Part shown: positions 34,063-42,848 of the stretch, piece by piece
Layout of the letters: each line of letters opens with the position of its first letter
How positions within the stretch are numbered: position 1 is the stretch's first letter
NCBI GenBank assembly: GCA_027068765.1
Contig: JAMOMC010000137.1
Span: forward strand, 1 to 46,222
Reading direction: 5' to 3'
Length of the DNA: 46,222 nucleotides
Source of the DNA: Campylobacterales bacterium
GTDB lineage: Bacteria; Campylobacterota; Campylobacteria; Campylobacterales; QNZT01
Position numbers and translations under genes: made by a program
Notes under the pieces: model-generated
Told to the model about the DNA's origin: nothing
Databases searched by the model: none
Seen by the model: the letters and a program-made list of their open reading frames with translations, nothing else

Positions 34063-35304
34063 ATGATAAAAAATGAGATTTTTTTTCAAAATGGTGATTT
34101 TTTTGAAGATGATATAAAGTGGCTTTATAATGCTATTTTTGAACAGATGCAAAGTGGAGATATTGGGTATTATAATCTTGTAAAAGGTGAAAATATAGAG
34201 AGTATCAAATCTTTTGCTAAAGAGCAGAGGAGTGTAAAAAATGTTGTAGTTATTGGTATTGGTGGTTCATCTTTGGGGACAAAGGCTGTTGATGAACTTC
34301 TTTGTCACAGTGAAAATAGAAACGATAAAAATCTAATATTTTTTGAAAATGTTGACCCAATAGAGATAGAAAAAAATCTTAAAAATCTAGAGTTAGAAGA
34401 GAGTCTTTTTATAGTTATCTCTAAATCAGGTGGGACTATTGAGACAACTTCACATCTAAAGTATCTTCTTAGTCATTTTAATATCTCTTTTGAGAGTGAA
34501 AAGTTTAGGAAACATTTCTGTTTTATAACTGATTGTGGATCACCTTTAGATAAATTTGGAGAAGATTTTTCTCTTAAAAGATTTCATATTCCTTTAAATG
34601 TTGGTGGGAGGTTTTCTATCTTATCTGCTGTAGGACTTCTGCCACTTTGTATATTAGGGTATGATATAGATAAATTGCTTGATGGTGCAAAAACATTAAA
34701 AGACTCTTTTGAGGCTGAAAATCAGTATGAATTATGCCAAAAAGCACTCTTTTATGCAAAATTTGCACAGACTAAACCAATCAATGTACTTTTTTCATAT
34801 TCGAGTTCATTTAAGGCTTTTAATGATTGGTTTGTTCAGCTTTGGGCTGAATCTCTTGGAAAGGTTAATTTTGATGGAAATAGTGTAGGGCTTACTCCTG
34901 TTGGACTTATTGGCTCAGTTGATCAACACTCTTTTTTGCAACTGATAATTGAAGGGGCAAAAGATAAAAATGTAACTATGATAAAAGTTAAAGATTTTGG
35001 TATAACTACCTTAATCCCTGATATCTCACTTCCTCATCTTCAAAAGACAGATTTTATAAACTCTAACACATTTACAACACTCATAAATGCCCAATGTGAT
35101 GCAACTATGCAGAGCTTAATAGACCAAGATATAAGTGTTGATCTGATTACGATTGATACTTTAGATGAGAGTAGTGTTGGATATATGCTCTTTTATTATG
35201 AGCTTTTAACCTCTTTGGTTGGTATAAAATTAAATATAGATACATATAATCAGCCAGGGGTTGAGCTTGGAAAAATTATACTTCAAAAGAAGTTTGAAAA
35301 TTGA
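34063..35304 (+). CDS. pgi: Glucose-6-phosphate isomerase (short form)
   Basis: Interconverts glucose-6-P and fructose-6-P. Signatures: VVIGIGGSSLGTKAVDELL, VISKSGGTIETTSHL, NVGGRFSILSAVGLLPL, WAESLGKVNFDG (catalytic Glu), DQHSFLQLIIEG. At 413 residues it is shorter than E. coli Pgi (549), as is normal for Campylobacterota and Bacillus types. AAGGAGATTAAAG precedes the ATG. Its TGA overlaps the TTG of the phosphatase gene (TTGA). Here it probably links gluconeogenic fructose-6-P to UDP-glucose for glucosylglycerate. Confidence 0.95.
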   Translation: MIKNEIFFQNGDFFEDDIKWLYNAIFEQMQSGDIGYYNLVKGENIESIKSFAKEQRSVKNVVVIGIGGSSLGTKAVDELLCHSENRNDKNLIFFENVDPIEIEKNLKNLELEESLFIVISKSGGTIETTSHLKYLLSHFNISFESEKFRKHFCFITDCGSPLDKFGEDFSLKRFHIPLNVGGRFSILSAVGLLPLCILGYDIDKLLDGAKTLKDSFEAENQYELCQKALFYAKFAQTKPINVLFSYSSSFKAFNDWFVQLWAESLGKVNFDGNSVGLTPVGLIGSVDQHSFLQLIIEGAKDKNVTMIKVKDFGITTLIPDISLPHLQKTDFINSNTFTTLINAQCDATMQSLIDQDISVDLITIDTLDESSVGYMLFYYELLTSLVGIKLNIDTYNQPGVELGKIILQKKFEN

Positions 35305-36041
35305 GTAAATATGTCATCTTTTCAGATTTAGATGGCTCTTTATTAAATCACGAAGATTATAGCTTTGAAGAGGCAAAAGGTATGCTAAAAGTTATAAATG
35401 AGCTTGATATTCCTCTTATTTTTACCACAAGTAAAACTAAACTAGAGTGTGAAATACTTCAAAAACAGATGAATATAAAAGCACCTCTTATAGTTGAAAA
35501 TGGTGCTGCTATCTATTACCTAGATAAAGAGGTAGAGCTTTTAGGGTTAAAGCACTGTAAAATAAAAACTTTTATAGATTTAGTCAAAGATGAGTTTGAG
35601 ATTTTAGCTTTTTCTAGCATGAGGATTGAAGATATAATGGAGTATACACTTTTCTCTTATGAGAGTGCAAAGTTAGCTAAATTAAGAGAATTTTCAGAAC
35701 CATTTTTGATTAAAGATGAGACAAGACTTAGTGAGCTTGAAGTGTTGGCTGAATCAAGGGGGATGAAGATTTTAAAAGGTGGCAGGTTTTATCACTGTGT
35801 TGGAATTAATCAAGATAAAGGAAAAGCAGTTGAAAAATTAAAAAAACATTTTCCTAATTGTATAAGTATTGCTCTTGGAGATAATTATAACGATGTTGAG
35901 ATGCTTAGGGTTGTAGATATACCTGTTTTAATTCCTCACCATGAAGGAAGATATATAGAGTTTAGTGCAAAAAATCTTATAAAAGCTCCGTATAAAGGTA
36001 GCCTTGGTTGGAGTGAAGCTTTAAAAGAGATAATTTTGTGA
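35301..36041 (+). CDS. HAD phosphatase, mannosyl/glucosyl-3-phosphoglycerate phosphatase type
   Basis: Cof/MPGP-type HAD hydrolase of 246 residues. Motif I FSDLDGSLLN (Asp9, Asp11), FTTSKTKLECEILQKQMNIKAPLIVENGAAIYY as in MPGP proteins, and motif IV ALGDNYNDVEML. MPGP enzymes remove phosphate from mannosyl- or glucosyl-3-phosphoglycerate. The GpgS-like transferase two genes on makes the latter the likely substrate. TTG start coupled to pgi and GTGA overlap with the kinase gene. Confidence 0.85.
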   Translation: MSKYVIFSDLDGSLLNHEDYSFEEAKGMLKVINELDIPLIFTTSKTKLECEILQKQMNIKAPLIVENGAAIYYLDKEVELLGLKHCKIKTFIDLVKDEFEILAFSSMRIEDIMEYTLFSYESAKLAKLREFSEPFLIKDETRLSELEVLAESRGMKILKGGRFYHCVGINQDKGKAVEKLKKHFPNCISIALGDNYNDVEMLRVVDIPVLIPHHEGRYIEFSAKNLIKAPYKGSLGWSEALKEIIL

Positions 36042-37261
36042 AAAAAAAAGAGATAAGAGAGATTTATGATGCTGCTGTTTTGTCAGTTATGCCTGAAAAT
36101 CTTATCTCAAATAATTCATATTTAAAAAGTATAAAATCAGATAAAATCCACCTTTTTGGTTCAGGAAAAGCTGCATTTGAGATGGCAAAAGAGATAGAGA
36201 AAATTTTTGGTGAAAATATCATAGATGGTCTTATAATAACTCCAAATGAAGATAAAAATTTAAAAAGAGTTGAAGTGTTCCAAAGCACACATCCAAACCC
36301 TTCTAACAAAAGCATAGTTGCAGCTAAAAAGATGTTTGAAAAATTTATAGCTTTAAAAGAGGATGACTTTTTTATCTATCTTCTTTCAGGTGGGAGTTCG
36401 GCTTTATTAGAACTACCAAGAGAGCCTATTAGTTTAGATGATTTTATAAAAACGACTAAGATTTTATTGGAAAATTCTGTGCCAATTGAAGAGATAAATA
36501 TCGTAAGAAAACATCTCTCAAAGATAAAAGGTGGACAGCTTGGTCTTCAAGTTAAAGCAAAAGGGGTAGTTTTAGTCATAAGTGATGTAATTGGTGATGA
36601 TCTTGAAGCTATCGGTTCAGCTGTTTTGTTTTGTGATAGTTCAACTTTTAAAGATGCAAAAGATATACTTTATAAATACAAACTTTATGATAAACTTCCT
36701 GCAAGTGTAAAAGATGTTTTAGAAAAAGAGATTTGTGAAACTCCTAAAAGTGTAAATAAAAATATAGAGCATATTATCATAGGCAACAACAAAATAGCTC
36801 TAAAAAAAGCTAAACAAAAAGCAGAAAATTTAGGATATAGTTGCACTATTGTAACTAATGAGTTACAAGGAGATGTTAAAATAGTTGCAAAAAAGATAGT
36901 AGATTTGATACTATGTTCAGATCAAGATGTTCTTCTTTTTGGTGGAGAGTGTACTGTAGATGTGTTAGGAGATGGGCTTGGTGGTAGAAATCAAGAGTTA
37001 TGTTTGAGAGTGTTAAAACTTATTAAAAATCATCCAAATATTATATTTTTGAGTGGTGGAAGTGATGGCATTGATGGAAACACTAGAGCAGCAGGAGCTA
37101 TTGTAGATAGCAAGTCTTATCAAAATGATATAGATTATTTTTTACAAAAGAGCGATTCATATAATTTTTTAAAAAGAGGGGATAATCTACTTGTTACTGG
37201 ATCTAGTGGAACAAATGTTATGGATATTATGATTGCGATAAAAGGAGTTAAAAATGTCTGA
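36038..37261 (+). CDS. Glycerate 2-kinase (MOFRL family)
   Basis: 407 residues, GckA/TtuD type. Motifs: LSGGSSALLELPREPISLDD, INIVRKHLSKIKGGQLG, GGECTVDVLGDGLGGRNQELCL and FLSGGSDGIDGNTRAAGAIVD. Members convert D-glycerate plus ATP to 2-phosphoglycerate. In this operon it would return the glycerate released by the glucosylglycerate phosphorylase to glycolysis or gluconeogenesis. Overlaps its neighbours on both sides (GTGA with the phosphatase, 8 bases with the transferase). Confidence 0.88.
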   Translation: MKKKEIREIYDAAVLSVMPENLISNNSYLKSIKSDKIHLFGSGKAAFEMAKEIEKIFGENIIDGLIITPNEDKNLKRVEVFQSTHPNPSNKSIVAAKKMFEKFIALKEDDFFIYLLSGGSSALLELPREPISLDDFIKTTKILLENSVPIEEINIVRKHLSKIKGGQLGLQVKAKGVVLVISDVIGDDLEAIGSAVLFCDSSTFKDAKDILYKYKLYDKLPASVKDVLEKEICETPKSVNKNIEHIIIGNNKIALKKAKQKAENLGYSCTIVTNELQGDVKIVAKKIVDLILCSDQDVLLFGGECTVDVLGDGLGGRNQELCLRVLKLIKNHPNIIFLSGGSDGIDGNTRAAGAIVDSKSYQNDIDYFLQKSDSYNFLKRGDNLLVTGSSGTNVMDIMIAIKGVKNV

Positions 37262-38477
37262 TTTTTTTCAAAATGGCGTAATAACAACAATACCAAGATT
37301 GGGAAAAAGAAGTTTAAAAGAGATGGAAGAAGAGCTAGAAGGTTTTTCTAAAAGACGAAAAATGGTACTTCTTTTGCCTGCACTTTATAGTGAATTTGAG
37401 ACACCTTCAATGCAAGGCATAATACAAGAGCTTAAAAAAGTGAAATATCTCTATAAGATTATTTTAGGATTAGATGCAGCAGATAAAAAGCAATTTGAAG
37501 AGGTTAAAAAAATAATGTCAGTTTTGCCAACTAATGTTGATATAATTTGGAATGATGGCCCTAGAATGATGGGTTTAAAATCAGATTTAAAAGAAGCAGG
37601 TTTTCAAAGTACAGATATAAGAGGAAAAGGGTTAAATGTCTGGATGATGTTAGGATATGCACTTAGTGATGAAAATGCTTATGCTATAGCTCTTCATGAT
37701 TGTGATATTGTAAATTATACAAGAGAGATTCCAGCTAGGCTTTTGTATCCTATCGTAAATTTTGCATTTGATTATGAGTTTAACAAAGGATACTACTCAA
37801 GAGTTACAGATAAGATTCACGGTAGAGCTACAAGATTGTTTTATACACCTTTGATAAAATCTTTAGAGAAGGTGTTTGGGCAGAGTCGCTATCTTGATTA
37901 TATGAATAGTTTTCGATATGCACTTTCAGGTGAGTTTGCACTTGTTAGGTCTTTAGCTCGTGGTATTCGTATATCTCCTACTTGGGGATTGGAGGTTTCA
38001 ACTCTTAGTGAAGTTTATCATAATACTTCCAAAAAGAGAATTTGTCAATCAGAAATCATGGATACATATGAGCATAAACATCAAGATTTAGGAAAAGAAG
38101 CAGGAGGAGGAGTCTCTAAAATGACAAAAGAGATAGCAGAGACTATTTTTCGTATCATGTCACAAAATGGTATCATCTTTTCAAATGCAAAGTTTAAATC
38201 ACTTCTTATTACATATTTTGAAGAGTCTCGTCGTGCTATCACCCAATATAGCACAATATCTGCTGTAAATGGTTTGGCATACGATAGAAAAAAAGAGATT
38301 GAATCGATTTTAGAGTTTACAGACTCTTTAGGGTTAGCAAATGATGATTTTAATAAAAACCCAATGGGTGTTCCAGAACTTTCGGCTTGGACTGCTGTTA
38401 GATCAGTTTTACCAAAATTTGAAGATAAATTTAGAGAAGCTGTTTTATCTGACATGAGAGAAAATCATGATAAATAG
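37254..38477 (+). CDS. Glucosyl-3-phosphoglycerate synthase-like glycosyltransferase
   Basis: 407 residues with a GT-A fold and retaining GT81/GpgS-like sequence: FFQNGVITTIPRLGKRSLKEM at the N-terminus, LLPALYSEFETPSMQ, and the metal/nucleotide-binding DxD as HDCD (149-151), followed by IVNYTREIPARLLYPIVN. GpgS transfers glucose from NDP-glucose to 3-phosphoglycerate, giving glucosyl-3-phosphoglycerate. The gene context (phosphatase, glycerate kinase, GH13 phosphorylase, galU) fits glucosylglycerate metabolism closely. A mannosyl donor cannot be excluded from sequence. Confidence 0.8.
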   Translation: MSDFFQNGVITTIPRLGKRSLKEMEEELEGFSKRRKMVLLLPALYSEFETPSMQGIIQELKKVKYLYKIILGLDAADKKQFEEVKKIMSVLPTNVDIIWNDGPRMMGLKSDLKEAGFQSTDIRGKGLNVWMMLGYALSDENAYAIALHDCDIVNYTREIPARLLYPIVNFAFDYEFNKGYYSRVTDKIHGRATRLFYTPLIKSLEKVFGQSRYLDYMNSFRYALSGEFALVRSLARGIRISPTWGLEVSTLSEVYHNTSKKRICQSEIMDTYEHKHQDLGKEAGGGVSKMTKEIAETIFRIMSQNGIIFSNAKFKSLLITYFEESRRAITQYSTISAVNGLAYDRKKEIESILEFTDSLGLANDDFNKNPMGVPELSAWTAVRSVLPKFEDKFREAVLSDMRENHDK

Positions 38478-40143
38478 GCTAAATAAACTCTATAAAAATG
38501 AAGATGCTAAAAAAGCATATGATGAGATTTTGAAACTTGAAAAAAAGTATAAAAAACTTATAGTCTCTGAACATTATGAGATGAGTGAAAAAGATGTTAT
38601 TTTGATAACTTATGGAGATCAAGTAGTCTCTGCAGGCATAGAGCCGTTAGTGAGTTTAAAACACTTTTTGGATGAGCATATAAAAGATATCATCTCTACT
38701 GTTCATATTTTACCTTTTTATCCATACTCTTCAGATGATGGTTTTTCGGTGATTGATTATAAAGATGTTTCACCTCGTATGGGCTCATGGAGAGATATAG
38801 AAAATTTGAGAAAAAATTATAGACTTATGTTTGATGGTGTTATAAATCATATTTCACAATACTCATTTTGGTTTAAAAGCTTTTTAGTAAATGATGAAAA
38901 ATATAGAGATTTTTTTGTAGAAGTTTCTTCGTGTGAAGATTTGTCAAAAGTTGTTCGTCCAAGAACTCTCCCTTTAATTCATGAGTATCAAGATATCGAT
39001 GAGGTGAGTCATTTTATCTGGACAACATTTTCTAAAGATCAGGTTGATTTAAATTATAAAAATTATAAAGTTTTGATAGCTGTTTTAGATGCACTTTTAT
39101 TTTATGTTCAAAAAGGGGCAACTCTCATAAGATTAGATGCAATTGCATTTGTCTGGAAAGAGATAGGTACAACTTGCATTCATCTGCCACAAACACACGA
39201 GTTGATACAACTTATGAGAGAGGTAATTCACAAAATTGCTCCTGAAGTTCTTATAATCACAGAGACAAATGTACCTCATGATGAGAATATCTCCTATTTT
39301 GGAAGTGGAGAAGATGAAGCACAGATGGTTTATAACTTTGCTCTTCCACCACTTATCGCCCACTCTATCTTAAAAGGGGATGCAAAAGCGATTACATCTT
39401 GGGCTAAAACACTCTCTTTGCCTAGTGATAAGGTCTGTTTTTTTAACTTTACAGCCAGTCATGATGGTTGTGGAGTTAGACCTATTAGTGGTCTTATCAG
39501 TGATAATGAGCTTGATGATTTAGTTGAAGTTGTAGAAAAAAGGGGTGGATTTGTTTCGTATCGTTCAACTGATGATGGTAAAAAAAGTCCATATGAGTTA
39601 AATGCAAGTTACATAGATATTGTGAGTGACCCTAATGATGAGGTTAGTTTAAGAGTTAAAAAGATGATGCTAGCACAATCAATACCTCTATCGATGCCAG
39701 GAGTTGCAGGGATTTATTTTCACTCTCTTGTTGGTTCTGTTAGTGATGTAGATGGAGTTAGAAGAACTGGAATGTTGAGATCTATAAATAGAGAGAAGTT
39801 AAACCTTGAAATTTTACAAAATCAGATAGCTAATAGAAGTGGTTTAAGAGGTATGATTTATCAAAATTTTAGAAAAATTTTAGGAATTGCTACAAAACAG
39901 AGTGCATTTAACCCTTATGGAAAGTTTGAATTTGTCGATATAGCTTCAGAGCTTTTTTCTATTCGAAGATTTTCAAAAAATGGTGAGGAAATTTTTGCAA
40001 TTCATAACTTTTGCGATGATATAGTTACTATCAAGCTTCCTTCGTTTGTTAAAGAGGATGCATTTGAGCTTTTGGAAAATAGAAAAATAGAGAGTAGAGA
40101 GATTAAATTACAAGCATATCAAGTTATGTGGATTAAATATTAG
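38467..40143 (+). CDS. GH13 sucrose-phosphorylase-like enzyme, probable glucosylglycerate phosphorylase
   Basis: 558 residues with a TIM-barrel of the GH13_18 sucrose phosphorylase group: VHILPFYPYSSDDGFSVIDY, nucleophile Asp224 in IRLDAIAFVWKEIG, acid/base Glu266 in IITETNVP, and Asp333 in SHDGCGVRP. Family members phosphorolyse sucrose, glucosylglycerol or glucosylglycerate to alpha-glucose-1-phosphate. There is no sucrose gene nearby, but a glycerate kinase and a GpgS-like transferase overlap it, so glucosylglycerate plus phosphate to glucose-1-P plus glycerate is the best assignment. Overlaps the transferase by 11 bases; galU follows after eight. Confidence 0.8.
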   Translation: MINRLNKLYKNEDAKKAYDEILKLEKKYKKLIVSEHYEMSEKDVILITYGDQVVSAGIEPLVSLKHFLDEHIKDIISTVHILPFYPYSSDDGFSVIDYKDVSPRMGSWRDIENLRKNYRLMFDGVINHISQYSFWFKSFLVNDEKYRDFFVEVSSCEDLSKVVRPRTLPLIHEYQDIDEVSHFIWTTFSKDQVDLNYKNYKVLIAVLDALLFYVQKGATLIRLDAIAFVWKEIGTTCIHLPQTHELIQLMREVIHKIAPEVLIITETNVPHDENISYFGSGEDEAQMVYNFALPPLIAHSILKGDAKAITSWAKTLSLPSDKVCFFNFTASHDGCGVRPISGLISDNELDDLVEVVEKRGGFVSYRSTDDGKKSPYELNASYIDIVSDPNDEVSLRVKKMMLAQSIPLSMPGVAGIYFHSLVGSVSDVDGVRRTGMLRSINREKLNLEILQNQIANRSGLRGMIYQNFRKILGIATKQSAFNPYGKFEFVDIASELFSIRRFSKNGEEIFAIHNFCDDIVTIKLPSFVKEDAFELLENRKIESREIKLQAYQVMWIKY

Positions 40144-40151
40144 GAGAAAAA

Positions 40152-40982
40152 ATGATTAAAAAGTGTCTATTTCCAGCTGCTGGATACGGAACAAGATTTT
40201 TGCCAGTTACAAAAGCTATGCCAAAGGAGATGTTGCCAATTTTAACAAAACCACTTATTCAGTATGGAGTTGAAGAGGCGGTTGAAGCTGGTATGGATAC
40301 CATGGCTATTATAACAGGGCGAGGAAAAAGAGCAATTGAAGATCACTTTGATATATCTTATGAGTTAGAGCATCAGATAAAAGGGAGTTCAAAAGAGCAT
40401 CTTTTAACTGAGATTAGAGATCTTATCGGAAAGTGTACTTTTACTTATACTAGACAAGTTGAGATGAAAGGTTTAGGAGATGCAATTTTAAAAGGAAATG
40501 CTCTTATTGGGAGTGAGCCTTTTGCTGTTGTTTTGGCAGATGATCTTTGTATTAACCAAAATGGTGAAGGTGTTTTGTCTCAAATGGTTAAATTGTATGA
40601 TAAATATAAGTGTTCAATTGTTGCAATTATGGAAGTTCCAAAAGAGGAGACTTACAAATATGGTGTGATTGAGGGAAAAGAGATTGAAGAGGGTGTTTAT
40701 ATGATCTCTAACATGGTTGAAAAACCAGAACCACAAGATGCACCATCAAATTTAGCAATTATTGGAAGATATATATTAAGTGATGATATATTTGAAGTTA
40801 TTAAAGATACAAAACCTGGTAAAAATGGTGAACTTCAAATCACAGATGCATTGATGAATTTAGCTCAAAAGGGCATGGTTTTAGCTTATAGGTTTAAAGG
40901 TGAGAGATTTGATTGTGGAAGTGTTGATGGATATGTTGAAGCTACAAACTATCTTTATGATTTAGAGAAAGGTGGAAAATAA
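40152..40982 (+). CDS. galU: UTP--glucose-1-phosphate uridylyltransferase
   Basis: 276 residues; makes UDP-glucose. Nucleotide-binding motif LFPAAGYGTRFLPVTKAMPKEMLPI, then KPLIQYGVEEAVEAGMD, VVLADDLC, MVEKPEP and GERFDCGSVDGY. GGAGAAAAA precedes the ATG, eight bases after the phosphorylase stop. It closes the operon functionally: the glucose-1-P released by the phosphorylase is its substrate, and UDP-glucose is a donor for the transferase. Also serves envelope glycans. Confidence 0.95.
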   Translation: MIKKCLFPAAGYGTRFLPVTKAMPKEMLPILTKPLIQYGVEEAVEAGMDTMAIITGRGKRAIEDHFDISYELEHQIKGSSKEHLLTEIRDLIGKCTFTYTRQVEMKGLGDAILKGNALIGSEPFAVVLADDLCINQNGEGVLSQMVKLYDKYKCSIVAIMEVPKEETYKYGVIEGKEIEEGVYMISNMVEKPEPQDAPSNLAIIGRYILSDDIFEVIKDTKPGKNGELQITDALMNLAQKGMVLAYRFKGERFDCGSVDGYVEATNYLYDLEKGGK

Positions 40983-40985
40983 GTT

Positions 40986-41513
40986 TTAAAACTTATATTC
41001 GCCACCAAATGTTAGATGATTTATATCATCTTCAAATTTTGTGTAGTTTGTGAAAACCGCATAGTTTTGGCTAAACTGATATGATAGACCAATCCCTCCA
41101 CTTATGGCTATGCCACTTTTTTCTGTAGGTGTAAAAGGGTTTTCTGGATCTTTTATATTTATCGTTGATTTTATATTTTCAAAAACTATACCAAGTCGTG
41201 GTTTTATGTTGAGCTTGTTAATCTTCCAGATGTATGCACCGTAAATTCCTATCGACCAGAAATCTACATCTGATTTTCTATCTCCAGCTTTTGCCTCTAT
41301 CTTTTGAAGACTTGTAGCTCCCTCAAACTCCAGTGCCATATCACCATAAAAACTCTTACCCGCATTAGCAACAATCGCTAAACCATCATCAAAATGTTTA
41401 TTATCGATGTTTTGAAGTGCTAAACCAACACTAACATAGTCTATATACTCTTCCGCATGTGCATGTGAGAGTAGTGATAAGCTTATTAAAATTGTTGTAA
41501 CTGTTTTTTTCAT
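40986..41513 (-). CDS. Outer-membrane beta-barrel protein
   Basis: 175 residues with a clear signal peptide (MKKTVTTILISLSLLSHAHA), then alternating beta strands (DYVSVGLALQNIDNKHFDDGLAIVANAGKSFYG, VDFWSIGIYGAYIWKI) and a terminal Phe (LTFGGEYKF), the BAM targeting signature. About eight strands, like OmpA-type or OMP_b-brl porin-like barrels. It is convergent with galU and divergent from ridA. Function not assigned. Confidence 0.8.
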   Translation of the reverse strand: MKKTVTTILISLSLLSHAHAEEYIDYVSVGLALQNIDNKHFDDGLAIVANAGKSFYGDMALEFEGATSLQKIEAKAGDRKSDVDFWSIGIYGAYIWKINKLNIKPRLGIVFENIKSTINIKDPENPFTPTEKSGIAISGGIGLSYQFSQNYAVFTNYTKFEDDINHLTFGGEYKF

Positions 41514-41586
41514 AAAAAACTCCTCCCTTTTAAATCATTAATTCTGCTGATAGTATATAATAAAAACATTAAAATAATATTTAATC

Positions 41587-41595
41587 TGTTATAAT
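41587..41595 (+). promoter_or_regulatory. Extended -10 promoter of ridA
   Basis: TGTTATAAT lies about 32 bases ahead of the ridA ATG and fits an extended -10 element. Confidence 0.55.
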
Positions 41596-41626
41596 TTTGC
41601 ATACTATAAGAAAAAGGATGACATTA

Positions 41627-42022
41627 ATGATCAAGAGAATAAATACACAAAAAGCACCAGCTGCAATTGGTCCATATGCACAAGCTATAAAAGTTGGAAA
41701 TATGGTCTATACATCAGGACAAATTCCTTTAACTCCAGAGGGTGAACTGATAAAAGGAGATATTCATGAGCAAACTAGACAGATTTTAGTAAATTTACAA
41801 AATGTTTTAGAGGAGGCTGGTAGCTCACTTCAGCATATTGTGAAAACGACAATTTATTTAACTGATATGGATGATTTTTTGGCAGTTAACACTGTATATG
41901 GTGAGTTTTTTGCAGGTAGTTTTCCAGCTAGAAGTACCGTAGCTGTAAAAACTTTACCTAAAAATGTTGATATTGAGATAGATGCGGTCGCTGTAGCTGA
42001 TGGAGATACTTACTCTTTTTAA
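41627..42022 (+). CDS. ridA: RidA-family enamine/imine deaminase
   Basis: 131 residues, the usual family length. I use the ATG at 41627, eight bases after AAGGA, which gives MIKRINTQKAPAAIGPYAQAIKVGNMVYTSGQIPLTP; the track's earlier start is not supported. Conserved GPYAQA, the catalytic Arg in FPARSTV and the C-terminal VDIEIDAVAVADG are present. RidA hydrolyses reactive 2-aminoacrylate-type intermediates from PLP enzymes. Independent promoter; 62 bases ahead of rplU. Confidence 0.95.
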   Translation: MIKRINTQKAPAAIGPYAQAIKVGNMVYTSGQIPLTPEGELIKGDIHEQTRQILVNLQNVLEEAGSSLQHIVKTTIYLTDMDDFLAVNTVYGEFFAGSFPARSTVAVKTLPKNVDIEIDAVAVADGDTYSF

Positions 42023-42084
42023 TGAGATATTAAATAACTCTTAGATATAATCACCGCTCAAAATTAAAATTAAGGACCAAATAG

Positions 42085-42390
42085 ATGTATGCAATCATCA
42101 AAAATGGCGGAAAGCAATATAAAGTTCAAGAGGGAGATTACTTAAATCTTGACCTCATTGACGCTTCCCCAAAAGACAAAATTTCTGTCGAAGAAGTTCT
42201 CGCTATAAATGCAGGAGAACTTAAAATTGGTACACCTTTTGTTGAAGGTGCAAAAGTTGAGTTAGAGGTTATAGCTCATGGAAAAGATAAAAAGATTATT
42301 ATCTTTAAAAAGAGAAGAAGAAAAGACTCTAAGCTAAAACAAGGTTTTAGAAGACAATTTACTAGAGTTAAAGTTACTAAGGTAGCTTAA
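42085..42390 (+). CDS. rplU: 50S ribosomal protein L21
   Basis: 101 residues: [20 protein letters not shown], then [25 protein letters not shown], typical L21. AAGGACC precedes the ATG. In most bacteria rplU is followed directly by rpmA (L27) and then obg. Here no rpmA follows: the next 450 bases hold only a weak hairpin and a transposase-like remnant. rpmA must be elsewhere in the genome. Confidence 0.97.
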   Translation: MYAIIKNGGKQYKVQEGDYLNLDLIDASPKDKISVEEVLAINAGELKIGTPFVEGAKVELEVIAHGKDKKIIIFKKRRRKDSKLKQGFRRQFTRVKVTKVA

Positions 42391-42402
42391 GTTAAACAAG
42401 TG

Positions 42403-42418
42403 GACTAAGCTTTTAGTC
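42403..42418 (+). terminator. Weak hairpin after rplU
   Basis: GACTAA, loop GCTT, TTAGTC forms a six-bp stem 13 bases after the rplU stop without a T run. It could be a terminator or part of a mobile-element end. Confidence 0.3.
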
Positions 42419-42562
42419 TGCTTTAATGTAGTTGGTCAGCAATTCTAAGTCTAAAAAAGCGCTACCACAAAACCAAACAAATCAACCCAATAATCAACCA
42501 CCAAAAACACTATATACATCGAACTTCAAAGCATTTTTTGATTATTTTTAGGGTATTAAGTA

Positions 42563-42787
42563 TTGCCATACAAGGAGCTAGGGTTTTTGGGGTTGCCCTT
42601 TAGTTTTATGGTTAATATTTTTATAAAAAATATTGAAAATATTACAGATTACAGAAGAAAAAGAAGTGATACACAATATGCTTTTAAAGATATTTTATTT
42701 TCAATCCCCATCATGGTTAAGTTTTCAAACAAAAATGCAGAGTATCAAGGGAAGAAGAGGTTTTCAATATCTGCCTTTTTAAGGTAG
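42563..42787 (+). pseudogene. Degenerate transposase N-terminal fragment
   Basis: The 74-residue ORF contains ITDYRRKRSDTQYAFKDILFSI, resembling the N-terminal pattern (I-x-D-x-R-x(4)-x-Y-x(2)-x-D-x-L) of DDE transposases of IS4-like elements. The catalytic domain is missing and no terminal inverted repeats were found. Its position where rpmA would normally follow rplU suggests an old insertion followed by deletion. The 42391-42562 part upstream holds nothing else recognised. Confidence 0.4.
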
Positions 42788-42848
42788 AATGTTTATTTTA
42801 ATTAAGTTTATTATACAATATTTTAATTTTAAAATTAAAGGAAAAATT

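Noticed and set aside
42600-42640. AATATTTTTATAAAAAATATT palindrome as an insertion-sequence end or operator
   Set aside because: It lies within the transposase-like frame, is wholly AT, and has no partner copy in the window.
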